A DNA stretch of 64,000 bases from Sphingomonadales bacterium (GCA_016720115.1 JADJXT010000001.1:930001-994000); one strand, 5' to 3'; positions 24,270 through 32,959 are shown, counted from the first letter of the stretch. Notes: a model not told the origin generated them from the sequence alone. Translations and numbers: made by a program.

Positions 24270-24605
24270 ATGACCAGCGCTCCCGATATTCAGCTTTTGC
24301 CAAATGCAGCGAAACGCGTAGCGGAAATTGCCACCAAACTTGGCAAGCCCCCCTTGCTCCGCCTTTCGGTGGAAGGGGGCGGCTGTTCGGGATTCCAGTA
24401 TCGCTTCGGGCTCGCCGATGCGATTGAGGCAGACGATATTATAGCCGAATCGGGTGAGGCAAAGCTGGTCGTCGATTCGATCAGCCTCGATCTCGTCCGC
24501 GGCGCCGCCGTCGATTTCATCGAGTCATTGGGCGGCAAGAGTTTTCAGGTCACCAATCCGAACGCCCAGTCGGGCTGCGGGTGCGGGTCCAGCTTTTCGG
24601 TATAG
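24270..24605 (+). CDS. erpA: Iron-sulfur cluster insertion protein ErpA/IscA-type
   Basis: 111 residues. The A-type carrier motif is complete: GGGCSGFQY and the C-terminal GCGCGSSF give the three conserved Cys. The protein accepts [4Fe-4S] or [2Fe-2S] clusters from the assembly machinery and delivers them to apo-enzymes. No suf or isc genes are nearby, as is common for ErpA. Family is certain; ErpA versus other A-type carriers is less so. Only four bases separate its stop from the next start. Confidence 0.92.
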   Translation: MTSAPDIQLLPNAAKRVAEIATKLGKPPLLRLSVEGGGCSGFQYRFGLADAIEADDIIAESGEAKLVVDSISLDLVRGAAVDFIESLGGKSFQVTNPNAQSGCGCGSSFSV

Positions 24606-24609
24606 CGGG

Positions 24610-25000
24610 ATGGTAGCCAATCTCGCCCACGCCATGCCCTTTTCGAAGCTCATGGGCGTCGAGATTGAGGATGCGCAAAAGGACAGCATCGTAGGCACCC
24701 TGGTCGTCCGGCCCGATCTGTGCACCAGCGGGAAGATCATGCACGGCGGCGCGATTATGGCATTTGCCGATGCCTTGGGTGCGATAGGCGCTTTTCTCAA
24801 CTTGCCCGAAGCGGCCGGGGGCACCACCACAGTCGAGAGCAAGACCAATTTTCTGGGAGCAGCGCCCGAGGGGCAAACCGTCCGCGGAGAAGCGGTGCCC
24901 GTCCAGATCGGCAGGCGGCTTTCGGTTTGGCAGACGCGGATAACTCGCGAAGACGGCAAGCTGGTTGCGCTGGTAACGCAAAGCCAGGATGGTGCTTTGA
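24610..25000 (+). CDS. PaaI family thioesterase with an apparent frameshift in its last codons
   Basis: Hotdog fold of the PaaI type: KIMHGGAIMAFADALGAIGAF has the conserved HGG and catalytic-type Asp, and TTVESKTNFLGAAPEG follows. The frame reads VALVTQSQ at 24964-24987, where relatives end in an MVL-type tail. Dropping one G at 24987-24988 gives ATG GTG CTT TGA, a normal ending at 25000. As written, the frame instead stays open to 25404, adding about 135 residues that are xth read out of frame. Either a real one-base insertion or a base-calling error is likely. It sits between erpA and xth with close spacing. Confidence 0.72.
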
Positions 25001-25037
25001 CGCTGGCACTGCAGGGCATTTGCGCTAAACAGCGCAG

Positions 25038-25811
25038 ATGCGCATCGCCACTTTCAACATCAACGGTATCAAGGCACGGCTCCCGCGCCTTCTCGAATGG
25101 CTCAACGAAACCCGACCCGACATTGCCTGCCTGCAGGAAATCAAGACACAGGATGAGGGCTTTCCTGCCGCCGAATTTGAACGTCTGGGCTATGGCGCGA
25201 TCTGGCATGGGCAAAAAAGCTTCAACGGCGTTGCAATCCTGGCACGCGATGCCCAGCCGGTCGAAACGCAGCGCGGGCTTGCGGGCGATCCGGAGGATGA
25301 GCAGTCGCGCTATTTGGAGGCGGACGTGCGCGGGGTTCGCGTCGCCAGCATCTATCTGCCCAATGGCAATCCGCAGCCGGGGCCCAAATTTGATTACAAG
25401 CTGAAATGGATGCAGCGGCTGCGCGCGCTTGCAGCCGATCTGGCGGTGCTGGAGATACCGGTTGTGCTTGCTGGCGACTATAATGTCATCCCGCACGATC
25501 ACGACATCTGGTCGGCAAAGGCATTGCTTGATGATGCGCTGCGCCAACCTGAAAGCATCGCCGCCTATCGCACCCTGTTGGCAGACGGATGGACCGACGC
25601 GCTGGCGACGCACTATCCGCAGGGTCGTGTCTGGACCTATTGGGATTATCAGGCGGGCGCGTGGCAGCAGGACCATGGCTTCCGGATCGATCATTTGCTG
25701 CTCAGCCCCGTTGCCGCCGACCGGCTGCGCGCTTGCGGCGTCGACAAGGATCATCGCGGACGCGAAAAGGCCAGCGACCACGCACCGACATGGATCGAAA
25801 TCGGCGATTGA
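25038..25811 (+). CDS. xth: Exodeoxyribonuclease III
   Basis: 257 residues, full length. MRIATFNINGIKARL opens the fold, CLQEIKTQ has the metal-binding Glu, GDYNVIPHDHDIW has the Asp/Asn pair, and the closing SDHAPTW holds the catalytic Asp-His. It cleaves DNA at abasic sites and degrades 3' ends in base-excision repair. The start matches the family exactly. If the upstream thioesterase frame is truly shifted, ribosomes from that gene would run across half of xth in another frame. Confidence 0.95.
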   Translation: MRIATFNINGIKARLPRLLEWLNETRPDIACLQEIKTQDEGFPAAEFERLGYGAIWHGQKSFNGVAILARDAQPVETQRGLAGDPEDEQSRYLEADVRGVRVASIYLPNGNPQPGPKFDYKLKWMQRLRALAADLAVLEIPVVLAGDYNVIPHDHDIWSAKALLDDALRQPESIAAYRTLLADGWTDALATHYPQGRVWTYWDYQAGAWQQDHGFRIDHLLLSPVAADRLRACGVDKDHRGREKASDHAPTWIEIGD

Positions 25812-25837
25812 AGCCATATCTTTTGGGAGAGGGATTG

Positions 25838-26971
25838 ATGAAGCAGCTTGAAACCGCATTTGCGAAATCCGGGTTGCCCGGCGCGGTTGCGCTGATCGCC
25901 GACCGCGATGGCGTGCGTTTTGTGGGTGCCTATGGGCAGGCCGATGCCACCAGCGGCGCGCCGATGGAGGTCGATACAGTCTTCCAGATCGCCTCGATGA
26001 CCAAGGCGATTGTTTCTGCAGGCGCGATGCAACTTGTCGAAGGCGGAAAGCTCGATCTTGATGCGCCGATAGGCGGCCTTTTGCCACAGCTCGCCGACCC
26101 GAAAGTGCTGACCGGATTTGCAGACAGCGGCGAACCGCAATTGCGGCCTGCATCGCGCCCGATCACGCTTCGCCACCTGCTGACACATACCGCAGGGCTC
26201 GGCTATTTCTTCATCCGGCCAGAGGTGCTGCGCTATTTTGCCTCGATCGGAATGCCTGCGCCCGGTTCGCTGGCGTCGATCCAGATGCCGCTGCTGTTCG
26301 ATCCGGGCGAGAATTGGGAATATAGCGTCGCGACCGACTGGGTGGGGCTGGCGATCGAGGCGGCAACGGGCAAGCGCCTAGGTGAATATCTGCAGCAAAG
26401 CCTGTTCGACCCGCTCGGCATGTCCGCCACTACGTTTCGCGATGCGCTTCCCGACGATGCGGCAAGGGTGCACGCCCGCACGCCTGAAGGTGGCTTTGCG
26501 ATCCAGCCGATGTATCTTGGCGGCGGGGAATATGATGCGGGCGGCGGCGGCCTGCTGTCGACTGTGCAGGATTATGCGCGCTTTACCCGCATGATATTGC
26601 GTGGCGGCGAACTGGATGGCCAGCGCGTGCTTTCGGAAGCCAGCGTTGCCGAAATGGCGCGCAATCAGGTCGCTCCGTTGCGTGCAGGCTATATGGGGAC
26701 TGCAATGCCCGAACTGGCCCAACCCTATGATACCTTCCCCGATCAGCACACCGGCTGGGGCCTTGGTTTCCTGATCAATCCGGAGCAGGGCCCGAATGGC
26801 CGCGCGCCGGATAGTCTCGCCTGGGCGGGGATTTTCAACAGCTATTACTGGATCGATCCGGCCAACGGAGTGACCGGGGTCATGATGAGCCAGCTCGCCC
26901 CGTTTGGAGACGCCGGAGCGCTCGGCTTCTTTGCTGCACTGGAACGCGAAGCTTATGGCATTGGCGCTTGA
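25838..26971 (+). CDS. Serine hydrolase, class C beta-lactamase-like (esterase family VIII)
   Basis: 377 residues. The S-x-x-K motif is ASMTKAI near residue 52, the Tyr motif is WEYSVATD, and a late HTGWGLGF block stands where beta-lactamases have KTG. The pattern fits carboxylesterases of the EstB kind better than true beta-lactamases. No signal peptide is visible, so it is cytoplasmic. The start follows GGGAGAGGG. It lies 26 bases after xth but is likely functionally tied to the downstream DUF2236 gene or to neither. Two paralogous enzymes occur at 35407 and 47534. Confidence 0.87.
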   Translation: MKQLETAFAKSGLPGAVALIADRDGVRFVGAYGQADATSGAPMEVDTVFQIASMTKAIVSAGAMQLVEGGKLDLDAPIGGLLPQLADPKVLTGFADSGEPQLRPASRPITLRHLLTHTAGLGYFFIRPEVLRYFASIGMPAPGSLASIQMPLLFDPGENWEYSVATDWVGLAIEAATGKRLGEYLQQSLFDPLGMSATTFRDALPDDAARVHARTPEGGFAIQPMYLGGGEYDAGGGGLLSTVQDYARFTRMILRGGELDGQRVLSEASVAEMARNQVAPLRAGYMGTAMPELAQPYDTFPDQHTGWGLGFLINPEQGPNGRAPDSLAWAGIFNSYYWIDPANGVTGVMMSQLAPFGDAGALGFFAALEREAYGIGA

Positions 26972-26997
26972 CACATAGCAGTTAATCGCGCGATTAA
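26968..26997 (+). promoter_or_regulatory. Candidate promoter with TTAA-N8-TTAA operator (copy 2)
   Basis: TTGACA at 26968-26973 is followed at 17-18 bases by CGATTAA. The perfect 16-bp palindrome TTAATCGCGCGATTAA (26982-26997) covers the presumed -10 region, 28 bases before the DUF2236 start. Similar 16-bp boxes are at 6628 and 42207, in front of acyl-CoA dehydrogenases. A repressor site is inferred. Confidence 0.5.
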
Positions 26998-27025
26998 ACT
27001 GGTCGATCTGGAGGGAGATCAACCA

Positions 27026-27931
27026 ATGAACGCACCGATCCGCAAGCCTTTGCCACCGTTTGATTACAGCCAGCCTGCCGGCGCGGCTGCCTTCCTGGCA
27101 CCGGATTCGGTTGCATGGCGGGTGTACAAGAACCGGATTGCGCTCGGTATCGGCGGCGTTGCGGCGGTGCTGCTTGAATTTGCCGATCCGCGCATCCGCT
27201 CGGGCGTGTGGGACCATTCGATCTACAAGGTCGACCCGATCGGTCGTTCGGAACGCACCGGCTATGCAGCGATGATCGGCGTTTATGGCCCACAGGCGGC
27301 GGCACGTCGCGTCATCGAAGGGGTCAACCGCATGCACGCCAGGGTGCAGGGCGAAACGCCGGGGGGCATATCCTATTCGGCCAAGGATCCCGAACTGCTC
27401 GATTGGGTCAGCGCGACCGCCGGTTATGGATTTCTGACGGCCTATGACCGCTTTGTTGCGCCATTGTCCGTAGAGGATCAGGAGCGTTTCTACCGCGAAG
27501 GCGGGCCGATAGCCGAACTGTACGGCGTAGAAAGCAAGGTACGCAGCCGCGCTGATTTCTTCGCGATGATGGAAAAACTCGCCCCGCGTTTCGAACCGCA
27601 TCCGATCAACAAGGAATTTCTCGACATCATCCAGTCGGGCAAGGCCGCACCCCAGATTCCGCGCTTCCTGCACCGCGCACTGGCGCGTGCCGCCGTTTCG
27701 ATCCTGCCGCCGCTGGTGCGCGACAAGTTGCAGCTTGGCCGGGAATATGATCTGACGCTGGCCGACCGCGTTGCAATAAAGCTTGTCGCCCGCGCTGCCG
27801 AGCGCAAGCATGATCCGGAATCGCCGCCTGCACAGGCCTGTGTGCGGCTCGGCCTGCCCAGCAATTTCCTCTATTTACGCCCTGTGGAGCAGCAGCGGTT
27901 GCTCAACCCTTGGCGCGCACCCGCCAGATGA
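27026..27931 (+). CDS. DUF2236 / MpaB-like oxygenase family protein
   Basis: 301 residues of the DUF2236 fold. An early block FLAPDSVAWRVYKN is followed by VLLEFADPRIRSGVWDHS, the RRVIEGVNRMHARVQG segment with the conserved His, and GFLTAYDRFV. Characterised relatives include the latex-clearing oxygenase Lcp and the fungal MpaB, which are haem b proteins cleaving C=C bonds, so haem binding is plausible. The start follows GGAGGGAGATC. Its last 29 bases overlap the convergent sugar dehydrogenase gene. Substrate unknown. Confidence 0.85.
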   Translation: MNAPIRKPLPPFDYSQPAGAAAFLAPDSVAWRVYKNRIALGIGGVAAVLLEFADPRIRSGVWDHSIYKVDPIGRSERTGYAAMIGVYGPQAAARRVIEGVNRMHARVQGETPGGISYSAKDPELLDWVSATAGYGFLTAYDRFVAPLSVEDQERFYREGGPIAELYGVESKVRSRADFFAMMEKLAPRFEPHPINKEFLDIIQSGKAAPQIPRFLHRALARAAVSILPPLVRDKLQLGREYDLTLADRVAIKLVARAAERKHDPESPPAQACVRLGLPSNFLYLRPVEQQRLLNPWRAPAR

Positions 27932-29225
27932 TGTTGCCGACATCGTCGCTGACCAGCAACGCGCCGCTCTTGTCGATGGCGAGCATGGTCGGGCGGCCTT
28001 GGGCCTTTTCTTCCTTGTCGAGGAAGCCGGTAAGGACATTCAACGGCTGGCCGGTGGGCATGCCATTTTTGAACGGCACGAAGACCACATCATAGCCGGA
28101 CAGGGGCACGCGGTTCCACGATCCATGGCGGGCAACGAAGGCGCCGCTGGCGAACGGGCCGCCCAGCTTTGCCCTGTCGGCAAAGGCGAGGCCGAGCGGT
28201 GCGGTATGTGCGCCCAGTGCATAATCGGGGCGGCGCTCATATTCACGCTTCTCGGGACGCCCTGGCTTGACGCGATGGTCGGTGTATCCGCCCCAATAAT
28301 GATGCGGCCAGCCATAATCCGCACCGAATTCGACCAGTGCCAGATAGTCGGGCACGGTATCGGAACCCAGCATGTCGCGCTCGTTGACCACCGTCCAAAG
28401 CTGCCCCTGACTATCCCAGTCGAGCCCAATAGGATTGCGCAGACCGGAGCTATAGGCACCGCTTTTACCGGTCACGAGGTCAAGTTCGATCACCCGTGCC
28501 CGGCCGATTTCCTTATCGAGGCCATTCTCGGCGACATTGCTGTTTGAACCGACAGCGATGTAGAGTTTCTTGCCATCCGCGCTGGCGGCAAGGTTGCGCG
28601 TCCAGTGGTTGTTCGGCGCCTTGGCGTTGAGATCGAGGATCTTGTTCCCCTTCGCCGCAATCTTCGTATCGCCTTCCTTATAGGGGAAGGCCAGCACGGC
28701 ATCTGTATTGGCGACATAGAGGATGTTGCCCACCAGGGCCATTCCGAAGGGGGAGTTGAGCCCTTCAAGAAATGCGCTCTTCACCTCCGGCTTGCCATCG
28801 CCATCGGCGTCGCGCAGCAGCGTGATACGGTTGGCGGAAGGTGCCGCCGCACCAGCCCGTTCAAACAGTTTCTGTGCGATCCAGCCCTGGATGCCCGTCA
28901 AGCGGTCCGCTGGTGCATTGGTTTCGGCGACAAGCACGTCGCCATTGGGGAGGACATAGATGTTGCGCGGATGGTCAAGCCCTTCGGCAAAGCGTTCGAC
29001 GATCAGGCCGTCGGCTGCAACTGGCGCTTCACCAGTCTTCCATGGGTCTGCCTCGGCAACCGAGACGGTCGGGAACATCTGCTCGCGTGCTTCGGTGATT
29101 TCGGGCTTGGCGCCGGTGACCTTGTCGAGCGAGAGTTGGGCAATGTCAGGGCGGGTGACATACCATCCGCCGATGCCGATCAGGATAAGCAGAAATACCA
29201 GGAATCCAAAGATGTGCTTGCGCAT
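27903..29225 (-). CDS. PQQ-dependent sugar/sorbosone dehydrogenase family protein (beta-propeller)
   Basis: 440 residues. A single N-terminal membrane segment (FGFLVFLLILIGIGGWYV) anchors a periplasmic six-bladed propeller. Its start, ERFAEGLDHPRNIYVLPNGDVLVAETN, and the later AVGSNSN and YSSGLRNPIGLDWD blocks are typical of the soluble glucose/L-sorbosone dehydrogenase group. It would oxidise an aldose or hydroxyl substrate with PQQ, though many family members have no proven activity. The ATG at 29225 lies one base after the stop of a small membrane protein gene, so the two form an operon. Confidence 0.88.
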   Translation of the reverse strand: MRKHIFGFLVFLLILIGIGGWYVTRPDIAQLSLDKVTGAKPEITEAREQMFPTVSVAEADPWKTGEAPVAADGLIVERFAEGLDHPRNIYVLPNGDVLVAETNAPADRLTGIQGWIAQKLFERAGAAAPSANRITLLRDADGDGKPEVKSAFLEGLNSPFGMALVGNILYVANTDAVLAFPYKEGDTKIAAKGNKILDLNAKAPNNHWTRNLAASADGKKLYIAVGSNSNVAENGLDKEIGRARVIELDLVTGKSGAYSSGLRNPIGLDWDSQGQLWTVVNERDMLGSDTVPDYLALVEFGADYGWPHHYWGGYTDHRVKPGRPEKREYERRPDYALGAHTAPLGLAFADRAKLGGPFASGAFVARHGSWNRVPLSGYDVVFVPFKNGMPTGQPLNVLTGFLDKEEKAQGRPTMLAIDKSGALLVSDDVGNIIWRVRAKG

Positions 29226-29226
29226 G

Positions 29227-29433
29227 TTAACGCCCTTCCTCTCCACGCTTGCGGTCGAAAATCCAGACAAGGATGGCCAATAGCCCGCCGACCCCGAAAC
29301 CGGCCATCATCCCTATTGAGGCTTCGTTCAATGCGATGCCGATGATCGAACCTGCCAGCAGGCCGAGGAACAGGAATATGCCGCCGCCAAAGCGGGGGCG
29401 ATCGGAAGGAGGCGTTTTGTCAGCATTGTTCAT
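29227..29433 (-). CDS. Small membrane protein of unknown function
   Basis: 68 residues. A polar, Pro-rich N-terminus is followed by two membrane segments (IFLFLGLLAGSIIGIAL and MMAGFGVGGLLAILVWIF) and a basic tail DRKRGEEGR, resembling short glycine-zipper-containing membrane proteins. Its stop is one base before the start of the propeller dehydrogenase, so it is probably translated with it and may help anchor or partner it. No named family recognised. Confidence 0.7.
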   Translation of the reverse strand: MNNADKTPPSDRPRFGGGIFLFLGLLAGSIIGIALNEASIGMMAGFGVGGLLAILVWIFDRKRGEEGR

Positions 29434-29627
29434 GGGGCCGCTTTGCCACCAATTGGGGTTGGGGGGAAGCCTTCAAGCGGGCATCCCTGCATCCTGTAAA
29501 TCTGGCTAACATATTGGTAACCACGTGCCGGAAGGCTTCCTCCACCGATTGCCGGTAGAAGCGTTTGTGCAGGCAGGCCACACCCCGGTCGGCCTGCCAC
29601 GGAACAACCAAGAGGTCGCACTCGCAC

Positions 29628-29837
29628 ATGTATCTGCCGCTTTACGTAAACGCCCGCGATGTCAGCGAGGCGCAGGCCCTGATTGCCCGCTTCGGGTTCG
29701 AGGCCGGGCTTGAAGCGGCAGAACGTGCAGAGAAGAGCCGCAATGTCGGCAACCATTTGCACTATTGCCGCTGGCGCCAGATCGAGCGGCTGGTGATCCT
29801 GCTCAATCTCGAAACCTCGTTGGGCACTATCCATTGA
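29628..29837 (+). CDS. Conserved short protein of unknown function
   Basis: 69 residues starting MYLPLYVNARDVSEAQ, preceded by AGAGG. The content (a helix with EAGLEAAERAEKSR, then NHLHYCRWRQIERLV) is well structured, without low complexity, and reads like a real soluble helical protein. An upstream in-frame extension reads antisense-like and is discarded. Similar short proteins are, as far as I recall, found in sphingomonads without assigned function. It is followed after 55 bases by the GST gene and may be co-transcribed with it. Confidence 0.65.
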   Translation: MYLPLYVNARDVSEAQALIARFGFEAGLEAAERAEKSRNVGNHLHYCRWRQIERLVILLNLETSLGTIH

Positions 29838-29892
29838 TAAAGCGCCAATTGGGCGCTTCCATTTCTGAAACAGAATCCCTAACAGGGCCGCC

Positions 29893-30564
29893 ATGTGGCA
29901 GCTCCTGCAATTCCCCCTATGTCCTTTCTCGCGCAAGGTACGCCTGCAGATGGGCGAAAAGGGCATTGCCTATAGCCTGGTGCGGGAAAACCCGTGGGAG
30001 CATCGCGACGATTTTCTCTACATGAACCCGGCGGCGCGCACGCCGGTGCTGGTAGACCCGGCGCGCAACCTGACCTTGTGCGATTCCGTGGCGATCGGCG
30101 AATATATCGAGGAAGTCAGCGATACTGCGCCGATGATCAGCGGTTCTGCGGCCTATCGCGCCGAAATCCGCCGCCTGACAGCCTGGTTCGACCAGCAATT
30201 TTACGGAGACGTCACCGCGCCCCTGCTCCATGAGCGGATGAAGAAGCGGCTGGTGCACCGGCAGCCGCCCGACAGCACGGTGTTGCGTGAGGCGATGCGG
30301 CTGGCGAACGGGCATCTCGACTATATCGATTATCTGATTGATCATCGCGCCTGGATGGCGGGGCCGACGATGAGCATGGCCGATCTTGCCGCCGCTGCAC
30401 AGATATCGGTTGCCGACTATTTGGGCGGCATTGACTGGAGCGGACACGAGCAGACCAAAAGCTGGTATTCGATGTTCAAGAGCCGCCCCAGCTTCCGTCC
30501 GCTTCTCTCTGAACGGATGGAGGCGATCACGCCCCCACCTTATTATGAGCAGGTCGATTTCTAA
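29893..30564 (+). CDS. Glutathione S-transferase family protein
   Basis: 223 residues. The N-terminal thioredoxin fold starts WQLLQFPLCPFSRKVRLQMGEKGI with C-P-F-S at the glutathione-contact position. ARTPVLVD has the cis-Pro and CDSVAIGEYIEE the gamma-Glu contact. The C-terminal helical domain includes AWMAGPTMSMADLAAA, the N-capping-box Asp of GST folding. It conjugates or reduces small molecules with glutathione; the substrate is unknown. The last four bases overlap the convergent CDC48 gene. Confidence 0.9.
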   Translation: MWQLLQFPLCPFSRKVRLQMGEKGIAYSLVRENPWEHRDDFLYMNPAARTPVLVDPARNLTLCDSVAIGEYIEEVSDTAPMISGSAAYRAEIRRLTAWFDQQFYGDVTAPLLHERMKKRLVHRQPPDSTVLREAMRLANGHLDYIDYLIDHRAWMAGPTMSMADLAAAAQISVADYLGGIDWSGHEQTKSWYSMFKSRPSFRPLLSERMEAITPPPYYEQVDF

Positions 30565-32861
30565 GGCTCGTGTTTCGAAGCCTTTACCGGCTTTACCATT
30601 CCCGGCAAAACAAAGCCCATTCCTTCCGGGATCATCGCCGCCTGTTTGAGCTTTGATTCCATCGAGCGATATTCCTCTTCCATTTCGGGCGAAACCGTCG
30701 CGCGGCTGGCGTTGAGCGCCTGGCTGAAATGGCTCATGCGGACTTCGTTGGCGTCGCTGCCGCCTTCACGCAGCGCGAACAGGCCGGCACGGCGGACCAG
30801 ATCCTCAAGGTCGGCACCGGTATAGCGTTCGGTGCGCTCTGCGATTTCGTCGAGATCCACGTCCTTGCCCAGCGGCATTCGCGACGTGTGGATGCCAAGG
30901 ATGCGTCGGCGGCCACCCTTGTCGGGAACGGTCACATAGACCAGTTCGTCAAACCGCCCCGGACGAAGCAGCGCCGGGTCCATCAATGTGGGCCGGTTGG
31001 TTGCGCCGATGACGACCACCGATTGCAGTTCCTCCAACCCGTCCATCTCGGCGAGCAAGGTATTGACCACGCGCTCGGTTGCCTGCGGCTCGCCCGCCCC
31101 CCGTCCGCGTGCAGGCGCAAGGCTGTCAATCTCGTCGATGAAGATGATAGTGGGCGCCACCTGCCGCGCTCGCGCGAAGAGCCGGGCGATCTGCTGCTCG
31201 CTCTCGCCATACCATTTGCTCAGCAGGTCGGACGATTTTGTGGCGATGAAATTGGCTTCGCTCTCGCGCGCCACTGCCTTCGCCAGCAAGGTCTTGCCGG
31301 TGCCCGGCGGGCCATAGAGCAGGAATCCCTTGGCCGGGCGGATGCCAAGGCGACGGAAAGCATCGGGGTTTTTGAGCGGAAGTTCAATGCCTTCCTTCAG
31401 CTTCGCTTGCGCCTCGTCAAGACCGCCGACATCTTCCCAGCGGATGTTGGGCGATTGCACCATCACCTCGCGCATCGCGGAGGGCTGGACGCGCTTCAGC
31501 GCCTCCAGAAAATCATCCCGGGTAACCTTCAGCGTTTCGAGGACGTCGGCAGGGATAGTGCCGCTCGACAGGTCAAGCTTGGGCATGATCCGCCGCACCG
31601 CCTCAATCGCCGCCTCCCGGCTAAGCGCATTGAGGTCGGCACCGACAAAGCCATAGGTCGTGCGCGCCAGTTCGCGTAGCGACACCTTGGTATCAAGCGG
31701 CATCCCGCGAGTATGGATGGCAAGGATTTCCCGCCGTCCGCTCTCATCCGGCACGCCGACGACGATTTCGCGGTCGAACCGGCCGGGGCGACGCAATGCC
31801 TCGTCAATGGCTTCGGGCCGGTTGGTGGCAGCAATGACAACAAGATTGGTTCGTGGCTCCAGCCCGTCCATCAGCGTCAGCAATTGCGCTACCAGCCGCT
31901 TTTCCGCTTCGCCATGTACCTTGTCGCGCGACGGGGCGATCGAATCGATTTCGTCGATAAACAGGATGGAGGGCGCGGCTTTGGTTGCCGCCGCGAAAAT
32001 CTCGCGCAGCTTCTTTTCGGATTCGCCATAGGCCGATCCCATGATTTCGGGGCCGTTGATGACGAAAAATTCGGCTTCGCTTTCATTGGCCACCGCGCGC
32101 GCAAGGCGCGTCTTGCCCGTTCCCGGCGGGCCATGCAGCAGCACCCCGCGCGGCGGATCGACGCCCAACCGGGTAAACAGTTCGGGATAGCGCAGCGGCA
32201 GTTCGACCATTTCGCGCAACTGGCGGATCGTATCGGCCATCCCGCCAATATCGTCATAGGTCACGTCCGCCCGGCGCACATCGCCGTCGTCGCTATATTC
32301 GGCGCGCAACTCGACCTCGGTTTCCTGATCGATATGCACAATGCCCTTGGGCGTGGTCGAAACCACCGTCAGGCGAATTTCGGCGAGCGCGAAGGCGGGT
32401 GCTGCCAGCATCTGCGCCAGCTGCGGCGGCATGTTTTCAGGGGCGACCCGCTGTTGGCCATGGGTTGCAACGACATCGCCTGCAACCAAAGCGCGTCCGA
32501 TGAAATTGCGTTTCAGGGCATCGCCCGGCCCTTCCAGCCTGATTTCGGGCTGGGCCGGGGCGAAAACGACGCGCTTGGCCGCAATCGATACCACTTTCCT
32601 GATCTCGACATGATCGCCCGCCCCCGCCCCGGCATTGGCGCGTTGCAGGCCATCGAGGCGGATGACTTCCAGTCCTTCATCTTCGGGGTAGGGATCGACC
32701 GCCCGTGCTGCCGTCGTGCGCTTTCCCGTTATCTCGATAACATCGCCCTGCTGCAAGGCATGTTCGGCCATGAATTCGCGCGACAGGCGGGCAAGACCGC
32801 GCCCCGAATCCTCGGGCCGGGCATTGGCAACCTGGAGTTTGCTGTTCTTTTGTTTTGCCAT
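30561..32861 (-). CDS. CDC48/VCP-family double-AAA ATPase
   Basis: 766 residues. An N-terminal double-psi barrel (about 5-90, with LARLSREFMAEHALQQGDVIEITG) and a CDC48-2-like part precede two AAA domains. D1 has Walker A GPPGTGKTRLA near 243 and Walker B FIDEIDSIAPS. D2 has GPPGTGKTLLA near 513, FIDEIDSLAPARG, and the pore-type KWYGESEQQ. The eukaryotic/archaeal enzymes unfold tagged proteins; bacterial copies are scattered and little studied. The C-terminus lacks an HbYX proteasome-docking motif. Monocistronic, with a minus-strand terminator upstream separating it from any transcript to its right. Confidence 0.93.
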   Translation of the reverse strand: MAKQKNSKLQVANARPEDSGRGLARLSREFMAEHALQQGDVIEITGKRTTAARAVDPYPEDEGLEVIRLDGLQRANAGAGAGDHVEIRKVVSIAAKRVVFAPAQPEIRLEGPGDALKRNFIGRALVAGDVVATHGQQRVAPENMPPQLAQMLAAPAFALAEIRLTVVSTTPKGIVHIDQETEVELRAEYSDDGDVRRADVTYDDIGGMADTIRQLREMVELPLRYPELFTRLGVDPPRGVLLHGPPGTGKTRLARAVANESEAEFFVINGPEIMGSAYGESEKKLREIFAAATKAAPSILFIDEIDSIAPSRDKVHGEAEKRLVAQLLTLMDGLEPRTNLVVIAATNRPEAIDEALRRPGRFDREIVVGVPDESGRREILAIHTRGMPLDTKVSLRELARTTYGFVGADLNALSREAAIEAVRRIMPKLDLSSGTIPADVLETLKVTRDDFLEALKRVQPSAMREVMVQSPNIRWEDVGGLDEAQAKLKEGIELPLKNPDAFRRLGIRPAKGFLLYGPPGTGKTLLAKAVARESEANFIATKSSDLLSKWYGESEQQIARLFARARQVAPTIIFIDEIDSLAPARGRGAGEPQATERVVNTLLAEMDGLEELQSVVVIGATNRPTLMDPALLRPGRFDELVYVTVPDKGGRRRILGIHTSRMPLGKDVDLDEIAERTERYTGADLEDLVRRAGLFALREGGSDANEVRMSHFSQALNASRATVSPEMEEEYRSMESKLKQAAMIPEGMGFVLPGMVKPVKASKHEP

Positions 32862-32930
32862 AGTCAGCCTATCTCTGGTCCAAGCCCCTGATTTTCAAGA
32901 TAGGGTGGCATGCCGGACTGGGCAACGGGC

Positions 32931-32959
32931 AAAAAAAGAGGCCGGGGGTTAACCCGGCC
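32931..32959 (-). terminator. Intrinsic terminator, leftward, upstream of cdc48-like gene
   Basis: Read on the minus strand, GGCCGGG-TTAACC-CCCGGCC is followed by TC and seven T. There is no annotated minus-strand gene between it and the rightward LysR gene, so it points to an unannotated short transcript arising to its right. Confidence 0.7.

Noticed and set aside
24610..25404. A single 264-codon protein fusing the PaaI thioesterase to an extra C-terminal domain.
   Set aside because: The extra part is xth read in another frame and is Arg/Ser-rich with no domain. A one-base shift at 24987-24988 explains it.
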